Below are positions 12,460-23,016 of a DNA stretch of 64,000 nt, piece after piece. Source of the stretch: Pseudomonadota bacterium. Its GTDB lineage: Bacteria; Pseudomonadota; Gammaproteobacteria; Burkholderiales; Burkholderiaceae_C. Location of the stretch: NCBI GenBank assembly GCA_021799355.1, contig JAJZAQ010000012.1, forward strand, positions 1 to 64,000. The letters are read 5' to 3'. Below the pieces are notes generated by a model that had not been told where the DNA came from, searched no databases, and saw only the letters and a program-made list of their open reading frames with translations. Made by a program: the position numbers and the translations under genes. How positions within the stretch are numbered: the stretch's first letter is position 1; each line of letters starts with the position of its first letter.

Positions 12460-12906
12460 TCACCCCGCCGTCGCGCTGGCCGCGCCGATCTGGCGCGCGT
12501 GTTCGGCGAGCTCTCCGAGCATGCTTTCCGCCGCCGCGGCGCTCAGCTCCAACGGCGAAAACCGCGCCTCCAGCGAATACGCCAGAAACAGCGCGCGGTT
12601 TTTGTCGGTGCTCAGCACATAGCCCATCGACCACTCGCCGAACAGACGCCTGTCGATGTCGTGGTAGTGCAGGATCACCGAATCGGTATGCCGCGGGTCG
12701 CGCAGAATGCGCGTATATAGCGCGTTGATGCGCGAGCGCGCGCCTTCGAGCGCCTGCAGGAAATAGCCGTCGGCGAACACCAGCAAGCCGGTCAGCCCCA
12801 GCGCCGGATTGTTGCGGCGGGAGGTGTTGAGGATGTCGTGCACATCGGCCGGGCCGAAATTGGGCGCGATGCGGCTGGCGTAAATCATGCGGATCAGTGG
12901 GTCCAT
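12460..12906 (-). CDS. BLUF-domain putative blue-light sensor
   Basis: MIYASRIAPNFGPADVHDILNTSRRNNPALGLTGLLVFADGYFLQALEGARSRINALYTRILRDPRHTDSVIL...RRLFGEWSMGY matches BLUF pattern. Confidence 0.88.
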   Translation of the reverse strand: MDPLIRMIYASRIAPNFGPADVHDILNTSRRNNPALGLTGLLVFADGYFLQALEGARSRINALYTRILRDPRHTDSVILHYHDIDRRLFGEWSMGYVLSTDKNRALFLAYSLEARFSPLELSAAAAESMLGELAEHARQIGAASATAG

Positions 12907-13032
12907 CGTCGTCCTTGGCGAAAAAGCTGCCGCGGGCGTCCCGGCAGCGGATTTGCGGGACAATTGTGCCCGATCGTCGGCGCCAGCGCCGTCGCCTGCG
13001 CCCTCACCGGGTTTTTCCCCTCCCGCCGAGCC

Positions 13033-14439
13033 ATGAACACCGCCGCCACCCCGTCCATCGTTCCCCGCCCAGCGCCACAACCGCTGCTCGATGCGCTGGC
13101 TGCGCGCTTTGGCGCGCAATGCTCGACCGCGCTGGCGGTGCGCGAGCAGCATGGCCGTGACGAATCCCCGTTCGACGCCCCGCCGCCAGCCGCAGTGGTG
13201 TTCTGCGACAGCACGCTGGACGTGGCCGACGCGGTCAAACTCTGCGCCGCGCACGACTATCCGGTCATCGCCTGGGGCGCGGGTTCGTCGCTCGAAGGCC
13301 AGTTGCTCGCCGTGCGCGGCGGCGTGGTGCTCGACCTCACGCGCATGAACCGGGTGCTCGACATCGCCACCGGCGACCTGCTCGCCACCGTGCAGGCCGG
13401 GGTGACGCGCAAGCAGCTCAACGACGAGCTGCGCCACACCGGGCTGTTTTTCCCGATCGACCCGGGTGCCGATGCGACCCTCGGCGGCATGACCGCCACC
13501 CGCGCCTCCGGCACCAACGCCGTGCGCTACGGCACCATGCGCGAAAACGTGCTCGCGCTGACCGTGGTGCTGGCCGACGGCCGGGTGCTGCGCACCGGCA
13601 CCCGCGCGCGCAAAAGCAGCGCCGGTTATGACCTCACGCGGCTGTTCGTCGGCAGCGAGGGAACGCTCGCCATCATCACCGAAGTGACGCTGCGGCTGTA
13701 CCCGCAGCCCGAGGCGGTGGCGGCAGCGATCTGCTCGTTTCCGGACGTGGCCAGCGCGGTGGACTGCACCATCGCCATCATGCAATCGGGCGTGCCGATT
13801 GCCCGCTGTGAGCTGATGGACGCCAACGCGGTGCGCGCGGTCAACGCGCACGATCATCTTGGCCTGCCCGAAAGCCCGCTGCTGTTGATGGAATTCCACG
13901 GCTCGCCGTCCGGCGTGCGCGAACAGGCGCAAACCGTGCAGGCGCTGGCGCAGGACTTTCGCGGCTCGGACTTCGCCTGGGCCGACACCCCGGAAGAACG
14001 CAGCCGGCTGTGGGCGGCGCGCCACCATGCGTATCTGTCGGCGTTGCAGACCAAGCCCGGCTGCCGCTGCGTGACCACCGACACCTGCGTGCCGATTTCC
14101 AAACTGGCGCAAAGCATCAACGCCACGGTCGAGGAGGCGCAGGCGGCGGGGCTGCCGTATTTCATCGTCGGCCATGTCGGCGACGGCAACTACCACATCG
14201 GCTACCTCATCGACCCGGCCAAGCCCGAGGAGCGCGAATTGGCCGAACGCCTGAACGCCCAGCTCGTGCGCCGCGCGCTGGCGCTGGGCGGCACCTGCAG
14301 CGGCGAACACGGCATCGGCCTGCACAAACAGGACTTTCTGCGCGAGGAAGCCGGCGACGACGCCATCGACCTGATGCGCGCGATCAAACACGCGCTCGAT
14401 CCCAGGGGGCTGTTTAACCCCGGGAAAATTTTTGTCTGA
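13033..14439 (+). CDS. FAD-linked oxidase (D-lactate dehydrogenase/GlcD-like)
   Basis: WGAGSSLEGQLLAVRGGVVLDLTRM; GGMTATRASGTNAVRYGTMRENV; CSGEHGIG motif. Confidence 0.9.
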   Translation: MNTAATPSIVPRPAPQPLLDALAARFGAQCSTALAVREQHGRDESPFDAPPPAAVVFCDSTLDVADAVKLCAAHDYPVIAWGAGSSLEGQLLAVRGGVVLDLTRMNRVLDIATGDLLATVQAGVTRKQLNDELRHTGLFFPIDPGADATLGGMTATRASGTNAVRYGTMRENVLALTVVLADGRVLRTGTRARKSSAGYDLTRLFVGSEGTLAIITEVTLRLYPQPEAVAAAICSFPDVASAVDCTIAIMQSGVPIARCELMDANAVRAVNAHDHLGLPESPLLLMEFHGSPSGVREQAQTVQALAQDFRGSDFAWADTPEERSRLWAARHHAYLSALQTKPGCRCVTTDTCVPISKLAQSINATVEEAQAAGLPYFIVGHVGDGNYHIGYLIDPAKPEERELAERLNAQLVRRALALGGTCSGEHGIGLHKQDFLREEAGDDAIDLMRAIKHALDPRGLFNPGKIFV

Positions 14440-14740
14440 CGGCGGTTGCCGGCCCCGGGCGCGTACCTGACATCAGGCTGCGCAATCAGGTGGTGAACGG
14501 CGGCTCTACCCCGGCGAACAGGTCGGCCAGCGGGATGCTCAGTTGCAGGCTGTCGCGTTCCTGCCGACAGAGACACAGTGTATTCCCGCCGCGCTGCCGA
14601 TACGGCACGACACCACTTTTTCGGCAACACAGCTTTGCTGCCGGCAGTGGCAAAAGCCGGGTTAGTCCTGCCCCGCTGCAGCGCAGCAAAGGCGATAATT
14701 CGTCAACAAATACAACAGATTTCCCGTGGACGGACTCGCC

Positions 14741-16234
14741 ATGAACGCCCCCTTGAACCCCGACCTGGCGGCGCGCGCCGCGCGCCAGGCCGAAGTCGTC
14801 GCCGCGCTGTCGGCCGAACTGCCCGCCGAAGTGCTGCTGTACCAGCCCGAGGAGGTCACACCCTACGAATGTGACGGGCTGAGCGCCTACCGCCGCAAAC
14901 CGCTGGTGGTGGTGCTGCCGGAGACCGAGGCGCAGGTGGCGGCCACGCTGCGGGTGTGCCACCGGCTGCACGTGCCGGTGGTGGCGCGCGGCGCCGGCAC
15001 CGGGCTGTCGGGCGGTGCGCTGCCGCATGAAGACGGCGTGTTGCTGGCGCTGGCACGCTTCAACCGCATCAAGCGCATCGACCCGGTGGCGCGCACCGCC
15101 ACCGTCGAGTGCGGGGTGCGCAACCTGGCGATTTCCGAGGCGGCTGCCGCCTACGGCCTGTTCTACGCCCCCGACCCGAGCAGCCAGATCGCCTGCACCA
15201 TCGGCGGCAACATCGCCGAGAACTCCGGCGGCGTGCACTGCCTGAAATACGGCCTGACGGTGCACAACGTGCTGCAGGTGCGCGGCTACACCGTCGAGGG
15301 CGAGGCGCTGACCATCGGTAGCCTGGCGCCGGACTGCCCCGGGCCTGATCTGCTGGCCGCGGTGATCGGCAGCGAAGGCATGTTGATGGTGGTCACCGAA
15401 GTGACGGTCAAGCTGCTGCCCAAGCCGGTGCTGGCGCGCTGCATCATGGCCAGCTTCGACGACGTACGCAAGGCCGGCGACGCGGTGGCGGCGATCATCG
15501 CCGCCGGCATCATCCCCGCCGGGCTGGAGATGATGGACCAGCCGATGACCGCGGCGGCAGAAGCCTTCGTCCACGCCGGCTACGACCTCACCGCCCGCGC
15601 CATCCTGCTGTGCGAGAGCGACGGCACCCCCGAGGAAGTCGAAGAAGAGATCGGCCGCATGACCGCGGTGCTCACGCAGTGCGGCGCCACCGCGCTCAAA
15701 TGCAGCGACAGCGAAGCCGAGCGGCTGCGTTTTTGGAGCGGGCGCAAAAACGCCTTTCCCGCCACCGGCCGCATCTCGCCCGATTACTACTGCATGGACG
15801 GCACCATCCCGCGCAAACGCGTGGCCGACATGCTGCAGGCCATCGAGGCGATGCAGGGCAAATACGGGCTGCGCTGCGTCAACGTGTTCCACGCCGGCGA
15901 CGGCAACCTGCACCCGCTGATCCTGTTCGACGCCAACCAGCCCGGCGAGCTGCAGCGCGCCGAGGAGTTCGGCGCCGAAATCCTCGAAACCAGCGTCGCC
16001 ATGGGCGGCACGGTCACCGGCGAGCACGGCGTGGGGTTCGAAAAAATCAACTCCATGTGCGTGCAGTTCAGCGCCGAGGAACGCGAGCAGTTTTTCGCCC
16101 TGCGCCGCGCGTTCGATCCCGGCGAGACCCTCAACCCCGGCAAGCAGATCCCCACCCACGCCCGCTGCGCCGAATACGGCAAGATGCACGTGCGCGGCGG
16201 GTTGCTGCCCTTTCCCAACATCCCGCGGTTTTGA
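14741..16234 (+). CDS. glcD: Glycolate oxidase subunit GlcD
   Basis: GAGTGLSGGALPHEDGVLLALARFNRI...TGEHGVGFEKI; followed by glcE, glcF. Confidence 0.92.
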   Translation: MNAPLNPDLAARAARQAEVVAALSAELPAEVLLYQPEEVTPYECDGLSAYRRKPLVVVLPETEAQVAATLRVCHRLHVPVVARGAGTGLSGGALPHEDGVLLALARFNRIKRIDPVARTATVECGVRNLAISEAAAAYGLFYAPDPSSQIACTIGGNIAENSGGVHCLKYGLTVHNVLQVRGYTVEGEALTIGSLAPDCPGPDLLAAVIGSEGMLMVVTEVTVKLLPKPVLARCIMASFDDVRKAGDAVAAIIAAGIIPAGLEMMDQPMTAAAEAFVHAGYDLTARAILLCESDGTPEEVEEEIGRMTAVLTQCGATALKCSDSEAERLRFWSGRKNAFPATGRISPDYYCMDGTIPRKRVADMLQAIEAMQGKYGLRCVNVFHAGDGNLHPLILFDANQPGELQRAEEFGAEILETSVAMGGTVTGEHGVGFEKINSMCVQFSAEEREQFFALRRAFDPGETLNPGKQIPTHARCAEYGKMHVRGGLLPFPNIPRF

Positions 16235-16318
16235 TCCGGCTGACCGCACCGCGCGGCGCAGACCCGGCCCCACCCGCGCGGCGCCGTGCGGCAGCGCCCG
16301 GCGGGCAGTGAAACGACG

Positions 16319-17443
16319 ATGCAAGCAGACGACCTCCTCCCCCTTTGGCAAGACCTGGTGCGCGACGCCGCTGCGCGCGGTGAACACATCCGCATCCACG
16401 GCGGCAACAGCAAGGCGCCGTGGATGCCCGCGGTGCAGCGCAGCGGCGCCGAAACCGCCGAGCACACCCTGGACACCACGCAGTTCAGCGGCATCACGCA
16501 TTACGAACCCACCGAGCTGGTGCTCACCGCGCGCGCGGGCACGCCGCTGGCCGAAATCGAAGCCGCGCTGGCCGCGCACCAGCAATTCCTGCCGTTCGAG
16601 CCGCCGCATTTCGCCCGTTCCGGCACGAGCACGGCCACCGTCGGCGGCATGGTCGCCTGCGGCTTGAGCGGCCCGGCGCGCATGAGCGCCGGGGCGGTGC
16701 GCGACTACGTGCTCGGCGCCAGCCTGCTCAACGGCCGCGGCGAAGTGCTGCACTTCGGCGGCGAAGTGATGAAAAACGTCGCCGGGTTCGACGTGTCCCG
16801 GCTGCTGTGCGGCTCGCTGGGGTCGCTCGGCGTGATTTTGTCGGTGTCGCTCAAAGTCCAGCCGCTGCCGGCGGCGCAGGCCACGCTGCGCTTTGCCATG
16901 ACGCAGGACGAAGCCATCACCCGCTGCAATACCTGGGCGGCCCAGCCGCTGCCGGTCAACGCCAGCGCCTGGCTGCCCGACCGCAACACCGGCAAAGGCG
17001 TGCTCACCCTGCGGCTGCGCGGTGCGCAGGCCGCGGTGCAGGCGGCGTGCGCGCGGCTGGGCGGCGAGCGCCTGGCCGATGCCGAAGCCGCAGCGTTCTG
17101 GCAGGCGCTGCGCGAGCAGACCCTGCCGTGGTTCGCCTCCACCTGGCCGGGCGACTCGCAGGCGGCATTGTGGCGGCTGTCGCTGCCAGGCACGGCGCCG
17201 ATGCTCGACCTGTCGGGCACGCAACTGGTCGAGTGGTACGGCGCGCAGCGCTGGCTGATCAGCGCCGCGCCGGCGCCGATCATCCAGGAGGCGGCGCGGC
17301 AGGCCGGCGGCCACGCCACGCGGTTTCGCGGCGGCGACAGCGCTGCCGAGGTGTTCTGCACCCTGCCCGCGCCGCTGGACCGCATCGCCCGCAACGTCAA
17401 AGCCGCGTTCGACCCGCACGGCGTGTTCCCCACTCTGTTCTGA
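16319..17443 (+). CDS. glcE: Glycolate oxidase subunit GlcE
   Basis: FAD-binding fragment, order glcD-E-F. Confidence 0.9.
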   Translation: MQADDLLPLWQDLVRDAAARGEHIRIHGGNSKAPWMPAVQRSGAETAEHTLDTTQFSGITHYEPTELVLTARAGTPLAEIEAALAAHQQFLPFEPPHFARSGTSTATVGGMVACGLSGPARMSAGAVRDYVLGASLLNGRGEVLHFGGEVMKNVAGFDVSRLLCGSLGSLGVILSVSLKVQPLPAAQATLRFAMTQDEAITRCNTWAAQPLPVNASAWLPDRNTGKGVLTLRLRGAQAAVQAACARLGGERLADAEAAAFWQALREQTLPWFASTWPGDSQAALWRLSLPGTAPMLDLSGTQLVEWYGAQRWLISAAPAPIIQEAARQAGGHATRFRGGDSAAEVFCTLPAPLDRIARNVKAAFDPHGVFPTLF

Positions 17444-17452
17444 CCGCCCGCG

Positions 17453-18685
17453 ATGGAAACCCATCTCAGTCCCGAATTCGCCGCCACGGCCGACGGCCAG
17501 ACCGCCGAGGCCATTTTGCGCAACTGCGTGCACTGCGGCTTTTGCACCGCCACCTGTCCGACCTACCAACTGCTCGGCGACGAGCTCGACGGCCCGCGCG
17601 GGCGCATCTACCAGATCAAGCAGGTGCTCGAAGGCGCGCCGGCCACGCGCTCGATCCAGCTGCACCTGGACCGCTGCCTGACCTGCCGCAACTGCGAAAC
17701 CACCTGCCCTTCGGGGGTCGAATACGGCAAGCTGGTGGACATCGGCCGCGCCGTGGTCGACGCCAAGGTGTCGCGGCCGACTGGCGAAAAGCTCGCCCGC
17801 TGGGCGTTACGGGAAGGCCTGACGTCGCGGTTGTTCGCCCCGGCGATCCGTCTGGGCCAGGCGCTGCGCCCGCTGGTGCCCGCCGCGCTGCGTGACAAGG
17901 TGCCGCCGCGGCAACGCGCCGGGCAGTGGCCGCAGCGCACGCACGCGCGCAAGGTGCTGATGCTCGCCGGCTGCGTGCAGCCCGCGCTGATGCCCAATAT
18001 CGGCGCGGCCACCGCCCGCGTGCTCGACGCCGTGGGCGTGCAGCCGCTGCTGGCCGAAGGAGCGGGCTGCTGCGGCGCGATCCGCCAGCATTTGTCCGAC
18101 CACGCCGGCGCGCTGGCCGACATGAAGCGCAACATCGACGCCTGGTGGCCGCTGGTCGACGCTGGCACGGTCGAGGCCATCGTCATGGACGCCTCCGGCT
18201 GCGGCGCGATGGTCAAGGACTACGCGCATCATCTCCGTCACGACCCGGATTACGCCGCACGCGCACAGCGCATCAGCGCGCTGTGCAAAGACGTCAGCGA
18301 ATACCTGCCGCAGTTCAGCGCCGAGCTCAAGGCGCGGCTGAAGACCAGGCCGGCAGACCATCTGGCCTACCACCCGCCGTGCACGTTGCAGCACGCGCAG
18401 CAGGTGCGCGGCGCCGCCGAAACCCTGCTGCGCGATCTCGGTTTCGAGGTCAAACTGCCGCTGGAAAGCCATTTGTGCTGCGGCTCGGCCGGCACTTACT
18501 CGGTGCTGCAGCCCGAGCTGTCGAGTGAACTGCGCAACCGCAAGCTGCAGCACCTGGCCGAAACCGCACCGCAGCGCATCGTCAGCAGCAACATCGGCTG
18601 CATCCAGCACCTGCAGGTCGGCACGACCATCCCGGTGCAGCACTGGATCGAATTCCTCGACGAAGCGCTGCATGGCAAACCCTGA
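17453..18685 (+). CDS. glcF: Glycolate oxidase iron-sulfur subunit GlcF
   Basis: NCVHCGFCTATCPTYQLLGDELDGPRGRIY; CRNCETTCPSGVEYG; CCG motifs. Confidence 0.93.
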   Translation: METHLSPEFAATADGQTAEAILRNCVHCGFCTATCPTYQLLGDELDGPRGRIYQIKQVLEGAPATRSIQLHLDRCLTCRNCETTCPSGVEYGKLVDIGRAVVDAKVSRPTGEKLARWALREGLTSRLFAPAIRLGQALRPLVPAALRDKVPPRQRAGQWPQRTHARKVLMLAGCVQPALMPNIGAATARVLDAVGVQPLLAEGAGCCGAIRQHLSDHAGALADMKRNIDAWWPLVDAGTVEAIVMDASGCGAMVKDYAHHLRHDPDYAARAQRISALCKDVSEYLPQFSAELKARLKTRPADHLAYHPPCTLQHAQQVRGAAETLLRDLGFEVKLPLESHLCCGSAGTYSVLQPELSSELRNRKLQHLAETAPQRIVSSNIGCIQHLQVGTTIPVQHWIEFLDEALHGKP

Positions 18686-18737
18686 ACGCACGTCTGCGCC
18701 CTTCTCCCATCGCCCCGTCCTCCTGCACGAAACCGCC

Positions 18738-19871
18738 ATGAAATCGTTTTTCGCCTGCGTCGCCCTGCTGCTCGGTTTGACCGCTCCGTCGTTCGCCGCG
18801 GTAGCGGGGGTGAGCGACACCCAGATCGTCATCGGCCAGTCCGCGCCGCTGAGCGGCCCGGCGGCGCAACTGGGCGTGCGCCTGCGCATGGGCATCGAGG
18901 CGTATTTCCAGCGCGTCAACGCCGAAGGCGGTGTGGCCGGGCGCACGCTCAAGCTCGTCAGCCTCGACGACGGTTACGACCCGCCGCGCACCGTGGCCAA
19001 CACCAAATCCTTCATCGACGGCGGCAAGGCATTTGCGCTGCTGGGTTACGTCGGCACCCCCACCACCCTGGCGGCCAAACCGCTGATCGACCAGGCCGGC
19101 ATACCGCTGATCGGCCCGTTCACCGGAGCGATGGCGCTGCGCCAACCGGTCGATCCGTTCATTTTCAACATCCGCGCCAGCTACGACGACGAAACCCGCA
19201 AGATCGTCGATCAGTTCCTGTTTCTCGGGCTGAAAAAAATCGCCGTGTTCTACCAGGACGACGCCTACGGCATGGCCGGGTTGTCCGGGGTGCAGAAAGC
19301 GCTCGCCGCGCACGGCCTCAAACCCGTGGCCACCGGCACGGTGCAGCGCAACACGGTCGATGTGGCCGCGGCGCTGCGCTCCATCCTGCCGGCCCAACCT
19401 GATCTGATCGTCGAAATCGGCACCTACACCGAAGTCGCCGCGTTCAACCGGCAGGCCATCGCCCAGGGCTACGGCGGCCAGTTCGCCAACGTCAGCTTCG
19501 TCGGCTCCGAGGCGCTGGCCCGCGCGCTCGGGCCGCAGGGCAACGGCGTGATCATCACCCAGGTCGTGCCGTTTCCGTTTTCCACCGTCACCCCGCTGGT
19601 GCGCGAGTATCAGGAGGCGATGAACGCCGCCGGCCACAAGGGTGACTACGACTTCACCAGTCTGGAAGGCTTCATCGACGCCAAGGTGCTGGTGCAGGCG
19701 CTGCGCAAGGCCGGTAAAAATCTCACCCAGGCCGGGTTGATCGACGCGCTCAACGGCATGAGCGACGACAACCTCGGCGGCTTCATCGTGCGCTTCTCCC
19801 CCACGAACCATGCCGGCTCGGACTTCGTCGACGTCACCAGCATCACGGCCAGCGGCGGCTTCCGACACTGA
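18738..19871 (+). CDS. ABC transporter substrate-binding protein (LivJ-like, Peripla_BP_6)
   Basis: signal peptide then VAGVSDTQIVIGQSAPLSGPAAQLGVRLRMGIEAYF. Confidence 0.9.
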   Translation: MKSFFACVALLLGLTAPSFAAVAGVSDTQIVIGQSAPLSGPAAQLGVRLRMGIEAYFQRVNAEGGVAGRTLKLVSLDDGYDPPRTVANTKSFIDGGKAFALLGYVGTPTTLAAKPLIDQAGIPLIGPFTGAMALRQPVDPFIFNIRASYDDETRKIVDQFLFLGLKKIAVFYQDDAYGMAGLSGVQKALAAHGLKPVATGTVQRNTVDVAAALRSILPAQPDLIVEIGTYTEVAAFNRQAIAQGYGGQFANVSFVGSEALARALGPQGNGVIITQVVPFPFSTVTPLVREYQEAMNAAGHKGDYDFTSLEGFIDAKVLVQALRKAGKNLTQAGLIDALNGMSDDNLGGFIVRFSPTNHAGSDFVDVTSITASGGFRH

Positions 19872-19940
19872 CGGCAGCGACTGTCAAGGCAGGCCAGATC
19901 TCACTTCTCCCACCGGCCACGGCTGACGACGGCGGGAGGT

Positions 19941-20852
19941 TCAGGGATGTGGGTGCCGCGCCGGGGTGGATGCAGCCGGGCGCTGCCAGGCGGCGAGCAA
20001 AATCGCCAGCAGAATCAGACTTCCGCCGAGCACCGCCTGCGCGCTCAGCCGCTGCGCGCCGAGCAGCACCGCGCTGCCGCTGGCGAACACGATTTCCACC
20101 GTCATCACGACCGCGGTGAGCGCCGAAGGCAGGCGCGCCGCGCCGAACTGCAGGCCGAAATTCGCCGCCAGGAAGGCCAGCGCCATCGCCACCACGCCAG
20201 CCACCCACCCCGGCGCCGCAGCCGGCAGCGGCGCGATGCTGCCGCGCGCGGTGAGCACGGCGGCCACTGCGCCGGCGACGACCACGCCGCCGGCGAACAT
20301 CGCCAGCCCGCGGGCCTGCGCCGGGGTGTGGGCGTATTTGCGCAGCAGCACGTTGTTCAGCGCGAAAAACATGCCGCCGGCCACGCCCAGCCAGTCGGCC
20401 AGATGGCGCGGCAGCGGCAGCCCGCCGTCTGCCGGCCACAGCACCACCATGGCTCCGGTCAGCGCCAGCACCAACCGCAGCGCGAGCAGCCGGGTGAGCC
20501 GCTCGCGCAGCAGCCAGCGCGCCAGCAGCGCGGCCCACACCGGCATCAGATAGAACAGCAGCACCACGCGCACGACGTCGCCCTCGGTCACTCCCCAGTT
20601 GAACGCCGCGTTGGTCGCCCCCGAAGCGAGCACGATGCCCCACAGTGGCCGGTTGCGCCACAGTGCCGCCAGCGCCGACGGCGCCGCGGCGACGATGAGC
20701 GCGCTGCTCACGGCGTACATCGCCGCCGTCGCCCACAGCGGATCGAGACCGAGCGCGCGCAGCTGCCGGAACGGCCACCACGACACGCCCCAGACGAAGG
20801 CGTTGAGCATCAGGGCGAGAACCGCCGCCAGGGTTTGCGCGCGCGTGGCCAT
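19941..20852 (-). CDS. EamA/DMT-family transporter
   Basis: 10-TM DMT-like protein MATRAQTLAAVLALMLNAFVWGVSWWPFRQL. Confidence 0.85.
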   Translation of the reverse strand: MATRAQTLAAVLALMLNAFVWGVSWWPFRQLRALGLDPLWATAAMYAVSSALIVAAAPSALAALWRNRPLWGIVLASGATNAAFNWGVTEGDVVRVVLLFYLMPVWAALLARWLLRERLTRLLALRLVLALTGAMVVLWPADGGLPLPRHLADWLGVAGGMFFALNNVLLRKYAHTPAQARGLAMFAGGVVVAGAVAAVLTARGSIAPLPAAAPGWVAGVVAMALAFLAANFGLQFGAARLPSALTAVVMTVEIVFASGSAVLLGAQRLSAQAVLGGSLILLAILLAAWQRPAASTPARHPHP

Positions 20853-20865
20853 CGGCTGCTGCCGC

Positions 20866-21666
20866 TCAGCGCAACGCGGCGATGCCCTGCTGCAGCGTGG
20901 CCGCCGACAGCTCGCCGACGTGCACGCGCCGCACCGTGCCATCCGCGGCGATGAACAGGGTGGTGGGCAGCCCCGGTGAGCGGTAGGCGGCGAGCAGCCG
21001 GCTGTCCGGGTCGAGCACGATCTGCGGCGCATGCAGCCGCTGGCGCTGCAGATACGCGGCGACGCGCTGCGCGTCCTCGCCCTCGTTGACCAGCACGATA
21101 CGCGCCCCGTCAGGCTGCTGCGCCGCAGCGATGAGCAGCGGCAGTTCGCGGCGGCACGGCGGACACCACGTCGCCCACAGATTGACCACCAGCGGCTGCC
21201 CACGCAGGCTGGCCAGCGCCAACGGCGGGCCGGCCAGCGTCGGCAGGGTCAGCGCCGGCAGCGGTGGGCGCGGCGGCTGCATCGCCTGCAGCAGCGCGGT
21301 TGCCGCCAGCACGACGACGGCACCGGAGGCCGCGCTCAGCGGCAGGCTTTGCCGCAACGCCGGCCGGCGCCACGCCCAGAACGCCACGCCGGCGGCAGCG
21401 GCGATCCACCCCGCCAGCGCATCGAAGCCGCGGTCGCGGATGTCGAGCATCGCCAGCGCGCCGGGATAGGCCGCGGCATGGCGCAGCACGAACACCGCGC
21501 GCGCGACCAGCAGCGCCAGCACCAGCAGCGGCAGCAGCGCCGGCTCGGCATTGCCGCGGCCGGATTTTTGCGCCCAGGCCGCCACCCACACCGCCACGGC
21601 GTAGCCCAGCACCAGCAGCAGCGGCGCCCAAGGCAACACCAGCGGCCCCAATCGCAGCGCATCCAT
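20866..21666 (-). CDS. TlpA-family thiol-disulfide protein with N-terminal multi-TM domain
   Basis: LVVNLWATWCPPCRRELP thioredoxin motif after about 120 aa of TM segments. Confidence 0.85.
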   Translation of the reverse strand: MDALRLGPLVLPWAPLLLVLGYAVAVWVAAWAQKSGRGNAEPALLPLLVLALLVARAVFVLRHAAAYPGALAMLDIRDRGFDALAGWIAAAAGVAFWAWRRPALRQSLPLSAASGAVVVLAATALLQAMQPPRPPLPALTLPTLAGPPLALASLRGQPLVVNLWATWCPPCRRELPLLIAAAQQPDGARIVLVNEGEDAQRVAAYLQRQRLHAPQIVLDPDSRLLAAYRSPGLPTTLFIAADGTVRRVHVGELSAATLQQGIAALR

Positions 21667-21687
21667 GTCAGCAGGCGGCAGCCGGGT

Positions 21688-23016
21688 TCAATGCGCCACG
21701 CCGTCGTGGCGTGGTTCGCCGATGAGCTGCGTCCAGTCGCGCTGGCGCTGGTTGCGCCGGTGCCAGAGGATCACCAGCCCCATGGCGGCGGTGACGAAGG
21801 CGCCGAACAGCGCGATCACCCACGGCACCGGCAGATTCAGGCGGATGAGCAGGGCGTAGAACGACAGCATGACGAGCACGCTGACGTTTTCGTTGAAGTT
21901 CTGCACCGCGATCGAGTGCCCGGCCGACAGCAGCACATAGCCGCGGTGCTGCAGCAGCGCGTTCATCGGCACGACGAAATACCCGGCGAGCGCGCCGATG
22001 AACACCATGAAGCCGTAGGCGATGAGCATGTACAGCGGCAGTTGCAGCAAGCCGAGATGCAACTGCACCACGGGCAGCAGATCGCGGTTGAAAAACGCCA
22101 GCAGCATGGTCGTCAGCCCCATGCCCATGCCCAGCGGCAGCACGCTCAGGCTTTTTTTCAGCGGCACGCGCAGCGCGGCGCTGACTGCGCCCACGGCCAC
22201 GCCCACGGCCACCGCCGCCTGCATCACCGACGCCATGGTCAGGTCCAGCCCCAGCGCGTGCTCGGCCCATTTGAGGACGATGAACTGCAGCGTCGCCCCG
22301 GCGCCCCAGAACAGGGTAGTGACCGCCAGCGAAATCTGTCCGAGCTTGTCGGTCCACAACACCCGAGTGCAGTGGGCGAAATCCATCAGCAGCGCCAGCG
22401 GCCGCGACGTCTGCCGCTCGTAGCGTGCGCCGGTGTCGGGAATGCGCAGATTGCACAGCGCGGCCAGCAGATACACCAGGGTGATGACCAGGATCGCCGC
22501 CTGCGGCGTGGTGCGGATGCCCACGGCGGCCAGGCCGGGCAGACCGAGCAGCAGGTCCGACGCCGCCTGGCTGACGAGAAATCCGCCGAGCACCGTGCCG
22601 AGAATGATCGAGCTGACCGTCGTCCCCTCGATCCAGCCGTTGGCCGCCACCAGTTGCTGCGGCGGCAGCAGTTCGGTGAGGATGCCGTACTTGGCCGGGG
22701 AATACGCCGCCGCCCCCAGCCCGACCACGCCATACGCCAGCAGCGGGTGGACGGAAAACAGCATCAGCACCAACCCGCCGACCTTGACCAGATTGGTGAT
22801 GAACATCACCTTCCACTTCAGGATGGCGTCGGCGAACGCGCCAACGAACGGCGCCAGGACGACGTAGGAAATGGTGAAAAAGAACTTGAGCAGCGGCGTC
22901 ATCCACGCCGGCGACTGCATTTGCACCAGCAGGGCGATGGCGGCGATGAGCAGCGCGTTGTCGGCCAGCGACGAAAAAAACTGCGCCGCCATGATCCAGT
23001 AAAAACCTTTTTTCAT
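21688..23016 (-). CDS. lplT: Lysophospholipid transporter LplT
   Basis: MKKGFYWIMAAQFFSSLADNALLIAAIALL...AAAYSPAKYGILTELLPPQQLVAANGWIEG. Confidence 0.88.
   Translation of the reverse strand: MKKGFYWIMAAQFFSSLADNALLIAAIALLVQMQSPAWMTPLLKFFFTISYVVLAPFVGAFADAILKWKVMFITNLVKVGGLVLMLFSVHPLLAYGVVGLGAAAYSPAKYGILTELLPPQQLVAANGWIEGTTVSSIILGTVLGGFLVSQAASDLLLGLPGLAAVGIRTTPQAAILVITLVYLLAALCNLRIPDTGARYERQTSRPLALLMDFAHCTRVLWTDKLGQISLAVTTLFWGAGATLQFIVLKWAEHALGLDLTMASVMQAAVAVGVAVGAVSAALRVPLKKSLSVLPLGMGMGLTTMLLAFFNRDLLPVVQLHLGLLQLPLYMLIAYGFMVFIGALAGYFVVPMNALLQHRGYVLLSAGHSIAVQNFNENVSVLVMLSFYALLIRLNLPVPWVIALFGAFVTAAMGLVILWHRRNQRQRDWTQLIGEPRHDGVAH

Noticed and set aside
14486-17665. 1059-aa minus-strand ORF opposite glcDE
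   Set aside because: Same antisense artefact; the plus strand encodes recognisable GlcD/GlcE.
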